64,000 bases of DNA from Salvator merianae (taxonomy: Eukaryota > Chordata > Lepidosauria > Squamata > Teiidae): positions 49,598,212-49,662,211 of the forward strand of contig QVOM02000112.1 in NCBI GenBank assembly GCA_003586115.2, given 5' to 3'. Under the pieces are notes generated by a model. The model was not told the origin of the DNA and ran no database searches. It saw only the letters and a program-made list of their open reading frames with translations. Of this stretch, positions 45,185 through 56,894 are shown piece by piece (positions within the stretch are counted from its first letter, which is position 1; each line of letters starts with the position of its first letter). Both the position numbers and the translations under genes were made by a program.

Positions 45185-46185
45185 GGGAGTGCTGTTGAAA
45201 CAGAGGCCTCAGGAACATCAAAGGCCAGAAACCCTTGTTCCTGGTCTTTGGAGTCTCCTGTGCCAGCTCCATAGCTGGTCCAGCCTTCGAATCTGGCAGT
45301 TGGGCTAGGATAAGATGGCCATCCCAGTGCAGATGTCCCTGTCTCATGCCAGCATGGGACAAGTTGCATATCCCAGGCCAGAGGTTTTGCCCTGGCCTGG
45401 GATACCACAGCAGTAACTGTGAATACAACCTCTGATCTACCATGTTGGTAGCTATGACCAGTCTTTAGGTACTTCCTAGTTCACTTTTGTCTTTCTTCTC
45501 ATGACACAGTTTTAGAAATGCTCTGCCTATGACATAGTTTCCTAATGATGTTGTTTAGGCTTTCACAAGGTTGAGGCTACCTCCTATCTTCATAATGAAT
45601 GGGGTTGTAGTGTATATGTGTATGCTGGGCTTTATAAATCTCTACATTTGGGGGGGGCACATTGCTGAGAGCAGCTTTGGACATAATTGTGTGGGACTGA
45701 AATCAAGAATAACATGAATTTACAAAGAGTATCTATCTAAACCAGATTAGGAATGAACTTCAGTTACTAATCTAGAATCTGAAATCTAGAATTGGTGATA
45801 AACTCATTGTATCCTTCTGCAGAGGTGGGGAACCAACTAAGAAGATGTGCACACAAAGATTTTGCGTAATCCACGTGTTTCCTGAATGTCCTGGGGCATT
45901 TCCTGGTTAGCATGGATGCCCCTGCTGTTGAGGCTGTGGTCTTGCTGTGGAACTGTGAGATCAGCAGGGTCATCAACACGATTGTTCTCAAGTGCTCCCA
46001 ACATCATTGTGGTGCCCACAAAGTACCATGGCATTCCTTGGAACTATAGGTGATGAAGTAGGAGGATCAATGAAAGTCATGTAAATTCTAATGTGAATCT
46101 GTCCAGGAACAAGTATGAGCACACTATCATCCCTGCCATGTGGTGCTGATGGCAGCAAAAAGAAAGTTCTTCTCCACTGTCATTG
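45185..46185. other. Unassigned stretch
   Basis: The minus-strand frames at 45767-45991 and 45837-46034 overlap and look protein-like (for example PQQDHSLNSRGIHANQ), but no family is recognised. A run of G is at 45651-45657. Confidence 0.35.
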
Positions 46186-46189
46186 CATT

Positions 46190-47300
46190 TATTTATTACA
46201 TCAATATTCCACCCTATACCCTGAGTCTCAGAGTGGGTTACAATGATTAAGATATGTAAAAGCAGAATTAAAACAGATAAAAACAGTGTAGTATGCAGTG
46301 GAGAAAGATAAGTGCCTCCTGAGCCAGAGGTCTAAGTGAAGAGGTGCATCTTTACTAACCTCCTGAATGAATAAAGGGAGCATGCTTGATACACCTCAGA
46401 AGGAGGGACATTCCACAGGCTAGGGGCCTCATAGAGAAGGCTCTCATGACTGCCATCCCTTTAGCTTCTGGGAGATGTGGCATTGTTAAGGCGGTCTCTC
46501 CAGCAGATTTTAATTCACAGGCAAGTCTGTACAGGAGGAGACTCTCCTTTAGATATTTGGGGTCCAAGTCATTTAGGGCTTTATAAGTCAAAGGGCCTTT
46601 CTGTACTTACCTTACCTTGTTCAGGCTAGTAGATTTGGACCAGCAAGACCCACTGTTCTGGAACATGGCAAGGCCTGGTCAAGACAAGTCCTTGGACTAG
46701 CCCTAAAGCTTGCATGAGCTTTGGGGACAGGTTTCAAAGGGCTAGGAATGAATGCCCCTAGCCTCAGAGTCCACAGGGGACCCATTTTGGTGGTGCTCTT
46801 TGGTGCATGGCCAAAATGGGTTCCCCAGTTGTCAGGAACATAGAGGCATGTTTTCTGCACACCTCTGTGTTCTGGAATAGGCCTACCTGGTCTACAGTAG
46901 ACATCAATATAGAGAGTTACAAATTATCCAGATCAGCCCCCCCCCTCCCAAATCTGGATTCTGCTCTGTCTAATGCAGCTGGAGTGTACCAGCAATGGTC
47001 AAGAACTCACAGAACTATACTAATGTGTGGACTAATGGGGTCCTCAAGCTGACTACAAGGGCTTCTAATACAGATCAAAGGTTTAACTGCAGAAAGGCCC
47101 AAAGTTAAAACCTTGAATTGGACTCGGTAGCAAACGGGCAATCACTGCAATTTCTACAAAACTGGTGCACATCAACAGCCTTAGACTGCAGCATTCTGCT
47201 CTAGCTGCACTTTCTGAACTGTCTTCAAGGGCAGCCCCACATACAGAGCAATTACTTCATATGCTGCTTAGTATCATTGTTGTTATTGCTTTGCTGTATT
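46190..47300 (-). pseudogene. L2-type LINE 3' region, antisense, split by a DNA element
   Basis: Starts with TTTATTTATTACATCAATAT, CACCCTATACCCTGAGTCTC, then GATACACCTCAGAAGGAGGG and the GAGGAGACTCTCCTTTAGAT segment. After the insertion it resumes with AAAGTTAAAACCTTGAATTG and a GAACTGTCTTCAAGGGCAGC block. The minus-strand frame 46355-46591 encodes TYKALNDLDPKYLKESLLLY, which is the L2 ORF2 C-terminus. Compare the unbroken junction at about 31268-31290. Confidence 0.8.
46593..47100. mobile_element. MITE-like DNA element, group A2 full-length, with AAA duplication
   Basis: Left end GGGCCTTTCTGTACTTACC; right end CTGCAGAAAGGCCC. AAA on both sides (46590-46592 and 47101-47103). The L2 copy at 31268 has the unfilled site (ATCAAAGTTAAAACC), so the 508-bp insertion and 3-bp duplication are directly visible. 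Confidence 0.9.
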
Positions 47301-47304
47301 GATG

Positions 47305-49265
47305 AAATGCTGCCTGCAATCTATTAAAAAAAGTAAGAGGATCATGGCTGAAGGCATTTTCAACTTGATGATAGAACTCCTAAATGATATCTTCTAGATA
47401 TTAGATTACAAGTATCATTTTGCTTGACCGTTGGCACCACTGGCTGGTACTGATGGGAGCTGTGAGTCCAGCAACATTTAAAGATCACTGAGGCTTAGGA
47501 TCTAAGCCATGATGAAGCTTATAGATATTCACGTATTTATGAGTTCATCAGAGATTAGTCTAAACAGTCTTGATCATTGCATGCCAAAAGAAAAAAGGTG
47601 GAATAAGGGCTGGCTACACACAAGTTTTAACTTGCATTACATCAGTTTCCACTGTGGAGAAATCACACTAAAGTGTGTGATCTTGTGTCCAATATGCAGT
47701 ATTTACTGTACACAGAGTGTTTTTTTTCAGTATGGAAAGTGCAATGCTTCTTCAATAGTTAAAAAAAAATGTTTTAAAGGTGTTCTTATATTATGGATTT
47801 ATAGATGCTGGACTTGGGAGTTCCAGAAGAGTGTGAGAGTATGTTCCCTCCTTTTTGAGGCTATTTTCACTTATGGTGGTACATAAATCCAGCCCTATCA
47901 GAGAGGACACATTCCCATCTTCATTTTTTTTTAAAAAAGAAAACCAACTCTAAGCACTTTTGCACAGGTTCGCAGTTTGGGTTACATAAAAGCTCTACAT
48001 AAACTCTTTTCCCCAAACAAATGACTTGAAAAGAAAGGAGCAATTCTGCATAGGAACAAAGTTGAACAAAAAAGGGTGAAAGCAGCAGAGCAAATTGTCA
48101 CTGTACTGTTACTTAGTATGTTCATAACTATCACAAAACAATGCTAAAGCCCTGTTCTCATACTAATGGCCTGGAAAGGAATAGAGCAAAAAAGAATAGC
48201 AGCAAATTTTACAAATATGCAGACCACTCATTTGCAGTTGAATTTCAGATTGTAAGGGGAGAACTACCCATTGTGGGTTAGACACATAATTTCCATTGTT
48301 GTGTTAAAAAAACAGCAACCACTCAGATATTAACTATTACTGTCTGTTCTGCATCAACTATATTTGTCTGTTCTCTCCTTGTGTGGAATGATAGTTGTTT
48401 TCTTTTTAAAGTGGGAGGTAACATTTGTGCATAGCTAGGGCCTCAAGTGCACCCTAGGCATCACTCTACAAGATACTGTACTCAGGCAACATTTTCTAGA
48501 GGTTCATTTTTTGACTACACATTACAGGGCAAGATAAAACAAACACAAACATTTAAAAGAAACAAGAGTTCCCCTTGTTTGAGTATCCTTGTTGACAGTT
48601 GAAGCCATGAAATTTTTACACTCCACACATGATGTTTAGCGCATCCACCAAGATTTCTTCAAAAAGAGAGTTTATTCCATTGAAAATCTGCATATAGGTC
48701 TGGATTGGTGAATCCAATATTTTGTTTTACAGTATACCTGACATAACTATACAATTTGATTATAGATGTAATTTTATTGTAGATATTGTACATAAAAGGA
48801 GGAGTTGGCTGGATGAATGCATTTATCTCCAGCCTCCCAGCTCTGAATAGCAACTGAAGGAAGAATGAAATACCTTTTGAGTCTAAAGTGGATACAAAAA
48901 CCTTTAATCCTTGTTTTCCTTTAGTTCTTTATAAACCACAAGATAATGGGTCTTTTTTGTTGAAAAAAAAAAGTCTGTTACTTCTACAGTTTCACTGTAT
49001 GATGTTTTTCTGAACAGTCTTTCTTCACTGTCATCAAAATGTAATTTCTCCAGATCCGCAGTGGGCCACAGCAGATTTCTTGGAAATGAAGGTTGTGTTC
49101 ACACCCACGGGCTAGTAATGTTTTCACAAGAAAGAACATGACTTTGTATTTGGCTCTTTTGAAAAGAGATTAGCAGCACTGTGATTTGTAAAAAATGCCA
49201 GTTTTTTTTTTACCTCAGCCCCTCCAACTTTTTTTCTAGGCCTATGCTCCAGCAGGCAGGGGTTA
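47305..49265. other. Mostly unassigned stretch
   Basis: 47430-47490 has text (GGTACTGATGGGAGCTGTGA) like a hAT-type foldback common in reptiles. The rest has no recognised element, with several A- or T-runs. Confidence 0.35.
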
Positions 49266-49268
49266 TTT

Positions 49269-49490
49269 GCTGCATTCACACCTAAGTTTTAATCCTGCGT
49301 TCGTCCACCTTCAGAATGAGGGAATATGTCAGCAAACAGGCTCTTCATCTTCTTTCCATATTATTTAACCCAAAGGTGGATTTTTTGAGTTAGATAATGC
49401 CAGAAGAAAACAGTCTGTCACTTTGCTGATGAGTTCTTTCACTTGGAAAGTGGACTGAAGGTGGATTAAAAATGAAGTGTGAATGCAGCC
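49269..49490. mobile_element. MITE-like DNA element, group C, with TTT duplication
   Basis: Left end GCTGCATTCACACCTAAGTT; right end AAGTGTGAATGCAGCC. TTT on both sides (49266-49268 and 49491-49493). A near-palindromic foldback like 50045. Confidence 0.8.
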
Positions 49491-49494
49491 TTTG

Positions 49495-50040
49495 AGTGTA
49501 TTTATATGGATATCAAGTGGAAAGGGAGTAAAGACAACACTATCAAGTAGGTACCAATAAACTGAGGCTGAATCCAGACTAAATGAAGCCCTTGTGTGTC
49601 AGGGGTTCTCAAGCCCATCAAGTGGGAAGACATTATTTTCTTCCTTTGTGGTGAAACTAGAGTACCCAGATTTGATTATACCGTAAGAATAAATGTAACA
49701 GTAAGATCTTTTTATTTTGTGCTCGACATAGAACCACCGGTTAAAAACAATAAATGTTTCAACACCATGCATTGTTCCTTGCACAGTATGGAAAGTGCAA
49801 AATAAAAAAATCTTACTGTTATGTTTGTTGCAACCAAAAAATGCACATCTCAATGATGCTGTAATAATCTAAGGTAATTGTTAAGGTATATAAGGTGAAT
49901 GGTTATGGAATAAGTTTAAAGGCCTATGGGTTCCTAAGGCAGCGATTTATTTTACAGAATTCCTAGCTTTTCAGAATATGGAGGTGAGAGCATGGCGTGG
50001 AAATGCCTCTTTCTCATGGTAGAAGACAGGGGGCTGTACA
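49495..50040. other. Unassigned stretch
   Basis: Complementary segments GTAACAGTAAGATC (49697) and ATCTTACTGTTATG (49809) face each other about 110 bp apart. No gene is recognised. Confidence 0.4.
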
Positions 50041-50044
50041 TTGT

Positions 50045-50256
50045 GGGCCCAGTCACACCTAAGTTTTAATCCAGCTTCAGTCCACTTTTGGATTGAAAGA
50101 ACACATCAGCAAAGTGACTAGTCCACATTATCTAATCCAAGATGGATTTTCTGAGTTAGATAATGCTGAAAGAAAACATCTTATTACTTCATTGATGTGT
50201 TCTCTCAGTCTGAAAGCAGACTGAAGCTGGATTAAAACTTAGGTGTGACTGGGCCC
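50045..50256. mobile_element. MITE-like DNA element, group C, with TGT duplication
   Basis: Left end GGGCCCAGTCACACCTAAGT is the exact inverse of the right end. TGT on both sides (50042-50044 and 50257-50259). At 212 bp and nearly fully self-complementary, it is the best preserved of its group. Confidence 0.9.
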
Positions 50257-50259
50257 TGT

Positions 50260-51272
50260 ATGTATAATTGTAGGAAGTTCCCTCTTTAGATTTTGCCTGT
50301 GTCACTCTGTGAACAAAGTTGCACATTCACTTCGTTTGGAGGCTGCAACATTGCCTTGTAGCCTGGAGCGCAGCCTGGCACAACAAGAGAACAGAGAGTC
50401 TGTGGGCAAGGACAGAAGATGGCAAGTATGGCTGGCCAAAAGGACTCCATTCCCCCCCCCCCAACATGGAACTTAGCTTTCATTGAAACTTTTCAAAAAT
50501 TTGAATGTGTGCTCATATTTGGAAGCTTTATTCATTATTCAGTAAGTTTTCCTAAAATCTTTCCGTGACCTCTCTTATATCATGCTAAAGCCTTAAGACC
50601 ATGGTTTTAAGCTAGAAGGGGTTTTGTTATTTTACTTTTCATTTGGTGGCAGTGGAATATAAAAGGCAAAGCATATGTGTAAATTAATAAAGGTAGAAGC
50701 ATCCAAATGGCTACAGTTTGGGCTGCCTCAGGGCAAGGAAGTTGTAGGCTTCCCTTTGAAGGTGGCAGCTATACCGGTCTAATGGGCCATGCCATGCAGC
50801 ACATGGTAGCCTTGGATATCCTGGCAGCTGCAGAATGGAAGTACCATAGTTGCAAGATTTCTGTCTGGGCTGCTTTTGCAACAGAGCAGAAATGGCCCCA
50901 GAAGCCAGTTGTTTTTGGTCCTACGCAAGAACAGCTCAGCAAAAATTACCTATTAATTCACCTCCACCCTTCTCCGTCACTCCATACAGCGGAGGAGGCA
51001 GTAAATAGGGTGATTTGTCCTCGTAGTTGTTTATGACAGCCTATGGCTAGGCAGCTCCAAGGATGGTTTCCAGGCAGCCTGTAGGCAGATAGAGGATGGG
51101 CCCATTTGTCCCTCATGCCCTGGTGATGCTCAAGGGGCAGCCTTTTTTGGCTGTGTAGATGCAGCCATAATATTATCCAATGGGAGGAAGCAAAGAGAAG
51201 GAAGTTTGTATTGCAGCTGGGCATAGATAGTAGGGCTTTCGTATCCTCCCCTTCTCGGCACTGTACTGTAAC
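50260..51272. other. Unassigned stretch
   Basis: GGCTACAGTTTGGGC near 50710 and GTAGATGCAGCC near 51157 could be decayed DNA-element ends, but this is not secure. Confidence 0.3.
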
Positions 51273-51274
51273 TT

Positions 51275-51390
51275 TTATATTTGCAATTTTTAATTGCTTG
51301 CCGACTTTTCATTTGTTTATTTAAGTGTTGCAGTCTGCCCTGAGACATTAGGATACAGGGCAGGATATAAGTGGAAATAAAGCAAGTGAC
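51275..51390 (+). mobile_element. L2-like LINE 3' tip
   Basis: TTTAAGTGTTGCAGTCTGCC, CTGAGACATTAGGATACAGG and GCAGGATATAAGTGGAAATA match the tail at 5600-5690. Confidence 0.6.
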
Positions 51391-51394
51391 CTTC

Positions 51395-51915
51395 AAGTAA
51401 TATCTAGTGGGTAAGAATACCGTCCGTGTTCTGTTGATGTGCAAAAACCCCAAGTCATATACTGGTAATAAGCAACGAGCTGCTCAGCAGTTGACATGCT
51501 CGGAAACAATTGCTTTATTATGTCACTAGGATGAGGGAGGGGATTATGGCTTAACATAAATTCTATGTTATAGGCACTACCTGTGGTATCTGGTACATCT
51601 CGGCACCTATCATTTATATATTCCTACACTCTGATACACATTCACAGTAGGAGCAATTACTAAATACTGCTCTTTTTCACACATTCACTGAAGAGATGAT
51701 CATGTCTTCTGACCAGCACCACTCTTTCCTTACCTGACATATGAATTCCAGTGTGCCAGGCAATATCCAGTTCTGCACATTTTAGCATTTTAGAATTACC
51801 AGACCAATATGAGAGAGCGACAGGTCAAATAATAAAAGGTTTTGTGGAGGAAAATCAGTGGGAAGTGAACGGCAAGAGTAGCAGTGGATAAGAGAAGGCA
51901 AATGCAGTGACACCT
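51395..51915. other. Unassigned stretch
   Basis: No recognised feature. Confidence 0.35.
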
Positions 51916-51917
51916 CT

Positions 51918-52160
51918 TTAGACAAATTTGTGGCAGTCAGGTGTATCAATGGCTACTAAAATGAATGCCTAGATACTGCCTCAAGATTGGAGAGGCAGGC
52001 AGGATGCCTCTAAAGGTCATTTGGAGGAAGTTGAGAACAGGTGAAGGTTTTGCCTTTGTCTTCTGCTTGTGCATGCCCAGAAACAATTGGTGGGTCACAG
52101 ACAGGATGCTGGACTAGATGGGCTGCAGCCTGATCCAGCAGGACTTCTCCTGTGTTTCTA
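51918..52160 (+). mobile_element. CR1-type LINE 3' end
   Basis: Matches 1485-1730 closely: TATCAATGGCTACTAAAATG, then GGCAGGATGCCTC, GGTTTTGCCTTTGTCTTCTG and GGACTAGATGGGCTGCAGCC. It ends CTTCTCCTGTGTTTCTAA. Only the last few ORF2 codons are included. Confidence 0.85.
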
Positions 52161-52273
52161 AGTGACACCACCATACTGGCACCTCTGGCAGATTGGACTG
52201 CTTTTGTGGCCTCAGGCAGCCTCAGAGAGGAACTTCACAGCTCCGCTGCTGTCCCTGAGGCTGCTGTTCTTAA

Positions 52274-52916
52274 GGGCCTGTTTGCACTTAGCAAGTGGAG
52301 CGTTCCAGGTCACTCACCGGAATGGAGCATTCACACCTGCACAGAGCCCCAGCTGACTGGAAACTCACTGAAGCCCACCTGAAGCCTACCAGCTGTGGTC
52401 AAGAAAATTGTAGGCCCTTTCTGCACTTGGACGTATTCCAGATTATATCTCAGAATAGGGACCTGCCATGTGCATGCTAGTGCAGACTATGGTAGATCCT
52501 GGGCAAGACCTTTCATAGTTTGCACTAGCATGTGCATAGCAGGTCCCTATTCTGGGATATAATTCACAATAAGGCCAAGTGCAGAAAGGGCCGTAGTCTC
52601 CAAGCCATCTAGCACGATCAGATGAGGATCAGGAGTGGTGTGTTTACACCACTTCCTGGTTTGGACGGACGACAGGGCCATGCAGGCACCATCAGATTGT
52701 TCAAACACAGGTTTGGACTTTGGAGTTCAGATCCTGGCAGCCATTCTGGACACAACTACCTAACGAGTGCACACCTATTCACACTGCTTCCTCAGCTGAT
52801 CAGCTTGCAAAGCATTCCAGTGCTGACAGGTGTGAACAGTCCTCACCATACCCAGTCCTGGCTGGCCCGAACCCTGCTAATTAGAACATTCTATGGTCAT
52901 AAGTGCAAACAGATCC
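52274..52916. mobile_element. MITE-like DNA element, group A, hosting another MITE
   Basis: Left end GGGCCTGTTTGCACTTAGC; right end ATAAGTGCAAACAGATCC. Flanks are TAA and TAC. The 52413-52592 element sits inside it, so this one is the older. Confidence 0.75.
52413..52592. mobile_element. 180-bp MITE, group A2 short form, with GTA duplication
   Basis: Left end GGCCCTTTCTGCACTTGGAC; right end GTGCAGAAAGGGCC. GTA on both sides (52410-52412 and 52593-52595). Nearly palindromic: TCTCAGAATAGGGACCTGCC pairs with GCAGGTCCCTATTCTGGGAT. Confidence 0.9.
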
Positions 52917-52919
52917 TAC

Positions 52920-53394
52920 GTCTCTGCATCTGTGCTCAGAGAGCCTCCTTGCCACCCCTGTGCAGGTGCAGCAGGCCACAAACAAACATGGAATGTTTTA
53001 CCACAGCAAAGGCCTGTCTCAGTGTGTGTCAGTGCATTGGCCACTGTGCAACCATCTTTTCATCTTCTCAGGTTCCAGCACGCTTGCTTGTTTTTCTCAC
53101 TTATCCAGTGTTTCCCCTTTTTGGTGGTTAGCTAATATGCTGAAAGCCTGAGAACCTGGATGTTTTGTCTACCAGGTACTGGGGCAGGGAGGCATGGGAA
53201 AGGAGAATGGTTTGGAAATGTGTATATGCCTACTGCTAGCAACTATCCTTTGTATTCTGTTATCACAAATATAGTAAGAACATGAAGCTTTCTATTTGGC
53301 CTATGTCTGAACTTTTCCGAAGCCTGGAAAAAGGCCCTAAGGTGGTGAATTCTGACACTATGCAAGAAATAGCTTCAGGATGCTTCTGGTGTAC
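52920..53394. other. Unassigned stretch
   Basis: No recognised feature. Confidence 0.35.
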
Positions 53395-53395
53395 T

Positions 53396-54061
53396 GAAAT
53401 GTATGCAGCTTAGAGGATGATTGAAATAACCTCCAGATTAGGCTACTGTATACACTCTGCCAGGGATCGCCCTGGAAGATGGTCCAGAATCTGGAACTAG
53501 CACACAATGCAGCAGTTCAACTGCTAATGGGAGTTTCTTGCTGGATGCACATCACGACGGTCTTGAGAGATCTGCATCAGCAGCCTATTCACTAACAAGC
53601 CCCGGTCAGTTTGTTGATGTTAACATATAAGGCCGTAAATAGCTTGAACTCTGATTATCCGAAGGAGCACCTTCTCCCATATAGATCCAGATGGCCACAA
53701 TTTTAGCTGCTTTGAGACAGGAGTCATGGGATTCCCTTCGAAGGCACAGCTACACCAAGTATTGAGATCTCAAGCAGAGGGCTTTCTTGTAGTTTTGTCT
53801 CTCTCTGACAGGCAGTTACATGCAAGAGGCCCTTTTCTGGGTTGTGCTTTAGACTCTGCAACAGCCTGTATGGTTTTCAGTGCCTGGTTAAAACATAACT
53901 CTTCATCCAGATCTTTGACTTCTCTTGACTCCTCTGAGTATTGTCCTGCCAGGAAGAGAGGTAAGATTATATTTTAAATATGTTTTAGATTATTCTACAT
54001 ATTTTATCTTTTTATTGTTATGACTTGCCCTGGGACATTCGAGTGAAGAGTGATAAATAAG
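53396..54061 (+). pseudogene. L2-type LINE 3' end
   Basis: The sense strand encodes, with breaks, the L2 ORF2 C-terminus: near 53460 codons equivalent to DRPGRWSRIWN-LAHNAA, then TTVLRDLHQQPIH. GTTGATGTTAACATATAAGG and TTTTGTCTCTCTCTGAC follow. The tail TGACTTGCCCTGGGACATTC ends at AAATAAG, where a mariner-type MITE begins. Confidence 0.7.
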
Positions 54062-54063
54062 TA

Positions 54064-54242
54064 CCATAAAATCTCACAAATAATGTGTGCAATTTCTCTC
54101 ATTTTAGTTTGCTAAAAATTGGGGTGCGCATATACAAGAGACATAATTTTAACTATACAAATTCCATTTTTTACCTGAAAATTTGGGGCCAAACCAGCAT
54201 GCGCCTTACACACAAGTATGCATTATATGTGAGATTTTATGG
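54064..54242. mobile_element. Tc1/mariner-type MITE with TA duplication
   Basis: The left end CCATAAAATCTCACAAATAA and the inverse of the right end, CCATAAAATCTCACATATAA, differ at one base over 20. TA on both sides (54062-54063 and 54243-54244). At 179 bp there is no coding capacity. Confidence 0.9.
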
Positions 54243-54249
54243 TAAATAA

Positions 54250-55277
54250 ATAATACAATAATAAAATATGCATTCACACCCTTTTGGCATGAGGTGCTGT
54301 GGAAATGGGCAGACTCTGATGCCCCTCTAACGCCTGTTGAATACCATGTAGAAGAAAGGCCTTTGTTTCATCCAGTGCCAAACACTTTACTCAAAGTGCT
54401 GTCAAAAGAGCAGTGAAATGGGTTCCCTAAGGAAGATCTGTAGCTCCATAGCAAAGCACTTGCAGCAAATTTTAGGTTCAACCCTTGGCATCTTGCTGGT
54501 ATAGAAACAAATATATACCTTTATTAACATTTCTGAAGCACTATGTTTTGGGTGCACTCATGTGGGCAGAATTCTAGTTTTCATCTTGACAAGCAAGCAA
54601 AGTAAACAATGGAACTTTACGTCCTCTTCAGCAAAATCTAAAGGACCAAATGCAGCTAGTACAGAGGTCTGAAGTCTAATTCTGTAGATTTTGGTATGGC
54701 CATTTATTATGAGTAAGATGTTTATAAAATGAGTTTATAATAACTTATAAGTTCAAGTGAAAAGGAAGGATTTTGTGTGAAAAATCTAACCAGGAAGTGA
54801 CTCACTGTCTCTTCAGGAAAATATCCCAGATAGGTGGGGCTGGAAATTACAGAAGTCCTTGTCACTGTGTGATGATCTGAGGAAGACTTCATAAAGTGTG
54901 AAGAATGAATGCTGGATGTTTGCATCCTTTCTGAGTAATAAATAACTTGCAGCCACAACACCTTCAGTGGTTGGAAACTGGTTGCTAAAGAAGGGAGAGC
55001 CGGATTTGTTATGCCGGTAAAGATACTTCCAAGGGAAATATAGGTGAAAGAGAGAAGGATGGAAGGCTGGTGATTCAGTTGGAGATGTTCTTTGTGAGTC
55101 AGATTTGAACTACTAGGTTTTGACATTGATGTCAGGGACCTCAGTTGCCCACTCCACAGACTTTCAATTGAGTTTTTCAAATCAAAACAGTGATACTGCA
55201 CCTGCAAGGGTGAAACTCTGCTCTTTAAAAGAAAACAAAAACAAAAAGAGCAATTTTTTTCCTCAATAGAACTTGAA
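54250..55277. other. Unassigned stretch with the longest open frame of the window
   Basis: A 219-codon frame on the minus strand (54722-55381) starts inside a MITE and has no recognised motif. Composition is Ser/Leu-rich. It is kept as an observation, not a gene. Confidence 0.3.
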
Positions 55278-55400
55278 GGTCCTTTCTGCACTCGGCCTAA
55301 TTTCGGATTCCTGGAACACAGACCTGCTGTCCACATGCTAGTGCAGACAATGGCAGGGTCTGCCGGAGTCTGCGCCAACATGCAGAGTGCAGGTCCCTTT
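55278..55400. mobile_element. 180-bp-type MITE, group A2, right end lost
   Basis: Starts GGTCCTTTCTGCACTCGGCC. CACATGCTAGTGCAGACAAT and GTGCAGGTCCCTTTCT follow the 52413 copy, then the similarity stops. Confidence 0.65.
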
Positions 55401-55402
55401 CT

Positions 55403-55728
55403 AAAAGACTGAAGACTAAACTGATATCATTTTTCCCTTCCTGAAACCAAGGGACTAGAAAGGAAAAGGCTAGTGTAATATAATTTAAATGGGGTGAATT
55501 CAGAGAGGAACTTCCTCAGTTTGGAAAAGCTGCACCAGTTATGTGCTGAACCAAACTCCCATCTCATGTTTGGCATCAGTTGTTCTCACCCTGCTGTTTT
55601 CTTTACTGCTTTCCTCACTCTCCTACCTGGCATCACATTTTGTGATGGGAGGAAAAAAAAATTCATTAGGAAAGGTCCAAAGTCATTAGTTTAGATGTCT
55701 CTGGCAGTTAAAAACGAAGCCAAAAACA
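55403..55728. other. Unassigned stretch
   Basis: Nothing recognised. Confidence 0.35.
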
Positions 55729-55730
55729 GT

Positions 55731-56823
55731 AAGGCCGCAGTCACACTACAACAGGTTAGCCCACCTTAGGGCACAATGGGAACTGAAAGCGTTTTTGGTT
55801 TGATCACACGGGCCGCGGTCGGACATCGTCAATGTAATCCGTATCAGAAGAGTACACGCAGTGAATTCGTCTTCTGGTCGTTCCCACAGTTACAGTTTAA
55901 CACGGAGTCAATTCGTTCTTGCTCGTTCCCACACTGATATTTCCCGTGCTTGGCAGTACCCTTTCTGCCTTCACCCCTCGTCAAATTCTCCTCCCTATGC
56001 AGTCAGCGATTGGCTGCAGTCCCAATGTCCAAACCTTGACGTCACAGGGGTGGGAAACTCCAGCTCCGCTCTCCGTATGTCCCCCTGCTGCTTCAGAACA
56101 GGGATTCACTTGGCAGCGTTACTAGGCATTCGCCATTTGCTCCTTCTCCTCCCTGCAGCCTCTGTCTACACAAGCAGAACTTTAAAACTATGTTCACTTT
56201 AAAACTATGAACTTTAAGCTTTTTAAAGTTCTTTTGAAATGCACAGGAGAGCTCCCCTGCTGATGCACTTTAATGTAGCGGGAGAGGTCCATAACAAAGG
56301 GAAAAAGTGGGGAGGGAACGTGGGGGGGCTCTACTATTTTTAACTGTGTGCTGACCACGGCAAAACTCCAAACGGGCGCAGTTTATTTTTTCCTTTAAAG
56401 AGCAGACGGAAGTGGAGAAAGCGTTTAATTTCTTCCTGGCAGGACCGCAGCTTAGCGAAGAAGGAGGACGATTTCTTTTCCCCTGGCAGCAAGGGAAGGG
56501 GGGATAATGGAGGCAGAGGAAACTAATGTGCTTCCTGCCCACCCACAAAGTCTGTCATTGGACGGCACAAAATGGGGATCCCTCCCTCTGCATGCCCCCC
56601 AAAACAGTACGGTCCCTCTCAAATAATCGCTTTCCCCGTGCCCACAGCACAAAGTAAAGCGCGCTAGCGATCTGGAACGGCTTGAGAGTTCATTAAATCC
56701 GAAGACACAGTAATCCGGATTTCGCCAGTTTAATCCATAAAAATTACGGAACGGCAAGATCATGTCGGGACAGCGGGAACTGAAGACGGCCTGTAAACTG
56801 ATTAAATGCCGTGTCGGAACGCA
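55731..56823. mobile_element. CpG-rich block, possible long DNA element
   Basis: Begins GGCCGCAGTCACACTAC. It ends GTGTCGGAACGCAGCC, the inverse of GGCTGCGTTCCGACAC, so the ends resemble group C/D ends. The duplication is not seen (TAA left, ACG right). CpG is much denser than in the flanks. 55862-55950 holds two imperfect copies of a 45-bp unit around TCGTTCCCACA. No transposase frame is recognised. An alternative is a genuine CpG island/promoter. Confidence 0.45.
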
Positions 56824-56894
56824 GCCACGCATATAATTTAAGACTCAGTTTGTCTTTTTTTTGTCTGCACATTTCAGTCTCCTTGGCCTCAGTT

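Noticed and set aside
45767..46034. Overlapping minus-strand frames as a transposase (Harbinger-like) piece
   Set aside because: The residues look protein-like but no catalytic or structural motif could be matched.
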